DNA of 6,735 bases from Actinosomnolentus pattersoniae (SeqCode) (lineage in GTDB: Bacteria > Actinomycetota > UBA4738): the NCBI GenBank assembly GCA_013817655.1, contig JACDCJ010000111.1, positions 1-6,735 on the forward strand. Reading direction: 5' to 3'. Below the pieces are notes generated by a model. The model did not search any database. It was not told where the DNA came from and was given only the letters and a program-made list of their open reading frames with translations. This document shows, piece after piece, positions 5,558 through 6,735 of this stretch (position 1 is the stretch's first letter; each line of letters begins with the position of its first letter). Made by a program: the position numbers and the translations under genes.

Positions 5558-5941
5558 GTGGAGCCACTTCAGACGATCATCAATGCCATCGTGGTGGGAG
5601 CCGTCGGGCTGATCCTGGGCTGGATGGTTCACGGATTGCGAGCTGAGCTGGAAAGGGTGCGGACGGACGTCCGGACCGACATGTCGGAGTTCCGCGCGGA
5701 GGTTAGAGCGGATATCTCGGAGTTTCGCGCGGAGGTTAGAGCGGATATCTCGGGGTTCCGGGCGGAGGTGCGAGCGGACATCTCGGAGCTTCGAGCAGAG
5801 GTTAGGTCCGACATCTCGGAGTTCCGAACCGAAGTGAGGGCCGACAACTCGGAGCTCCGGAGGGAAGTTGGGGAGCTCCGGTCCGACCTGACGCAGGTGG
5901 CGCTCGCCGTCGGTGCCCGCCCGCAAGCCGGCCGAGGCTGA
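5558..5941 (+). CDS. Small membrane-anchored hendecad coiled-coil protein, copy 2
   Basis: Paralogue of the 3109-3405 gene, with 127 residues and no named family. Residues 7-25 are a hydrophobic anchor (AIVVGAVGLILGWMV). Residues 34-110 are seven 11-residue units: VRTDVRTDMSE, then FRAEVRADISE-type units, then LRREVGELRSD. The tail is LTQVALAVGARPQAGRG, almost identical to copy 1. The GTG start follows GAAGGAGGGGAGGA; the frame reaches further upstream, but the paralogue and the ribosome site fix the start at 5558. The Asp/Glu-Arg alternation at fixed 11-mer positions suggests parallel helices held by salt bridges in an extended stalk, perhaps about 11 nm at 1.5 Angstrom per residue if fully helical. 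It could be a membrane-tethered stalk, a scaffold or a partner of the adjacent HNH protein; none of these is shown. It is convergent with tag, with 75 bases of featureless sequence (5942-6016) between them. Confidence 0.8.
   Translation: MEPLQTIINAIVVGAVGLILGWMVHGLRAELERVRTDVRTDMSEFRAEVRADISEFRAEVRADISGFRAEVRADISELRAEVRSDISEFRTEVRADNSELRREVGELRSDLTQVALAVGARPQAGRG
5684..5848 (+). repeat. Five in-frame 33-bp tandem repeats encoding the hendecad
   Basis: Units begin at 5684, 5717, 5750, 5783 and 5816, each starting TCGGAG or TCGGGG and encoding S-E/G-F/L-R-x-E-V-R-x-D-I/N. Units 1 and 2 differ at one base, while later units differ at more positions, which points to recent slippage or unequal exchange at the 5' end of the array. 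A further partial unit follows at 5849. Copy 1 of the gene has only about three such units. Confidence 0.9.
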
Positions 5942-6016
5942 GTTCCCCTCGCGACCCCGTAGGTTGGTGGCCGACATGTTGGAGGAGCGCATGGCTCGAG
6001 GCGAACCTGCTGAAGG

Positions 6017-6691
6017 TCAGGGCCATGACTCTTCCGCCCGGTGCCCGGCGTCCATCGGAGGTGACGGCCGAGGGACGTGACGAGTGACGGCTCTCGGTCT
6101 CCCAACGGCAGCGCCGGCCTGAGATCGAGAGACCTCCCGATGGCGGAAGCAGGTGACGACGTGGTCGTTCACCATCCCGACGGCCTGCATGAACGCGTAG
6201 CAGATCGTTGGGCCGACGAACCGGAACCCGCGTCGCTTGAGGTCTCGGCTCATCGCGCGGGACTCCTCGGTCTCCGAGGGAAGCTCGGCCAACGCCCGCC
6301 GCCGGTTCGCGATGGACGTGCCCCCGACGAGGCCCCAAAGGTAGGCGTCCAGGCTGCCGAACTCCTTGCGCACCTCCAGCGTCCGTCGCGCGTTTCCGAT
6401 CGCGGCCTCGACCTTGGCGCGGTTCCGCACGATCCCGGGGTCCTGCAGGAGCCGCTCCCTTCGTGCGGCGTCGAACCTGGCCACCCTCTTTGGATCGAAC
6501 TCGGCGAACGCCCGCCGGTACCCCTCGCGCTTGCGAAGGATCGTCGACCAGCTCAGCCCCGCCTGGGCGCCCTCCAGCACGAGCATCTCGAACAGGTGCC
6601 GCTCCTCGTGGGAGGGGACGCCCCACTCCTCGTCGTGGTAACGCAGGTAGAGGGGGTCATTCTCCCCGGCCCACTCGCATCGCTCCGGCAC
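6017..6691 (-). CDS. tag: DNA-3-methyladenine glycosylase I
   Basis: Removes 3-methyladenine from alkylated DNA, starting base excision repair. Residues 1-186 follow E. coli Tag throughout: RCEWAGENDPLYLRYHDEEWG (4-24), LFEMLVLEGAQAGLSW (33-48), QDPGIVRNRAKVEAAIGNA (83-101), GFRFVGPTICYAFMQAVGMVNDHV (155-178). The zinc-snap ligands C5, H19, H177 and C181 are present, as are E40 and W48, which match the base-recognition residues Glu38 and Trp46 of E. coli Tag. The product has 224 residues against 187 in E. coli. The extra 38 C-terminal residues are basic, Pro-rich and without recognisable homology. The start is GTG at 6691; the only alternative upstream is a stop, and the ribosome site is weak. 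It reads convergently toward coiled-coil gene 2. The remaining 44 bases to the window edge contain nothing identifiable. Confidence 0.95.
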   Translation of the reverse strand: MPERCEWAGENDPLYLRYHDEEWGVPSHEERHLFEMLVLEGAQAGLSWSTILRKREGYRRAFAEFDPKRVARFDAARRERLLQDPGIVRNRAKVEAAIGNARRTLEVRKEFGSLDAYLWGLVGGTSIANRRRALAELPSETEESRAMSRDLKRRGFRFVGPTICYAFMQAVGMVNDHVVTCFRHREVSRSQAGAAVGRPRAVTRHVPRPSPPMDAGHRAEESWP

Positions 6692-6735
6692 GCGACGCCC
6701 AACTTCGTACGCGAGTTCCTTCTACCCCTCGAGGT

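Larger units (their letters stand above)
5496..5962 (+). repeat. Direct repeat, copy 2 (diverged)
   Basis: This is the partner of 3049-3425, in the same orientation. It shares about 60 bases upstream of the start codon, the N- and C-terminal coding parts, and about 20 bases after the stop. Its left edge lies 80 bases upstream of the HNH start codon. The two copies enclose about 2.07 kb. The arrangement could come from duplication of the gene around an insertion, or from two related modules landing side by side. No transposase, integrase or target-site duplication is visible. Confidence 0.75.

Noticed and set aside
5684..5881. Evenly spaced 33-bp repeats resembling a small CRISPR array
   Set aside because: Units are directly abutting with no spacers, keep one reading frame and encode a hendecad coiled coil.
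5802..6626. 274-codon minus-strand open frame
   Set aside because: It overlaps tag in another frame and runs into coiled-coil gene 2. It is rich in Arg, Ala and Gly as high-GC shadow frames are, with no recognisable domain.

Overview
The window is high-GC DNA (roughly two thirds G+C by eye) from a bacterium, with tightly packed genes, several GTG starts and weak or missing Shine-Dalgarno sites. Protein S4 is encoded as a stand-alone gene, and there is a two-domain DCD-family deaminase and a VapBC45-like toxin-antitoxin remnant. This suits an Actinomycetota-, Chloroflexota- or similar uncultured high-GC lineage, but I cannot fix the phylum from sequence reading alone.

Layout. Left half, housekeeping: rpsD (257-859, +) converges on a membrane DUF2231-Rieske fusion protein (878-1744, -). 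A 120-bp divergent intergenic region leads to a tandem-domain dCTP deaminase family gene (1865-3031, +). Right edge: DNA-3-methyladenine glycosylase I, tag (6017-6691, -).

Middle, accessory region. Two diverged direct repeats (about 3049-3425 and 5496-5962) each carry a small gene with the same upstream region. The gene encodes one N-terminal membrane segment followed by an 11-residue (hendecad) coiled-coil repeat and a conserved tail. Copy 1 has 98 residues; copy 2 has 127 because it holds about three more hendecads, encoded by nearly identical 33-bp units. Between the repeats lie about 2 kb of minus-strand genes. First comes a solitary HNH endonuclease of restriction type. It is followed by a DUF433/VapB45-like antitoxin broken by two compensating one-base frameshifts, and then a VapC45-like PIN toxin that has lost its centre. 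The toxin-antitoxin module therefore looks dead (or the assembly contains indels), while the HNH gene and both coiled-coil genes are intact.

How it may work together. The repeats look like a duplicated gene unit bracketing a defence-type cargo. Whether the coiled-coil proteins act with the HNH nuclease is unknown; the case for linkage is only that they sit next to each other. The most unusual sequence-level observations are the repeat-bracketed island, the pairing-preserving hairpin over the Shine-Dalgarno site of both coiled-coil genes, the repeated TCGGAGG motif in front of the antitoxin, and the perfect 8-bp inverted repeat abutting the start codon of the deaminase gene.
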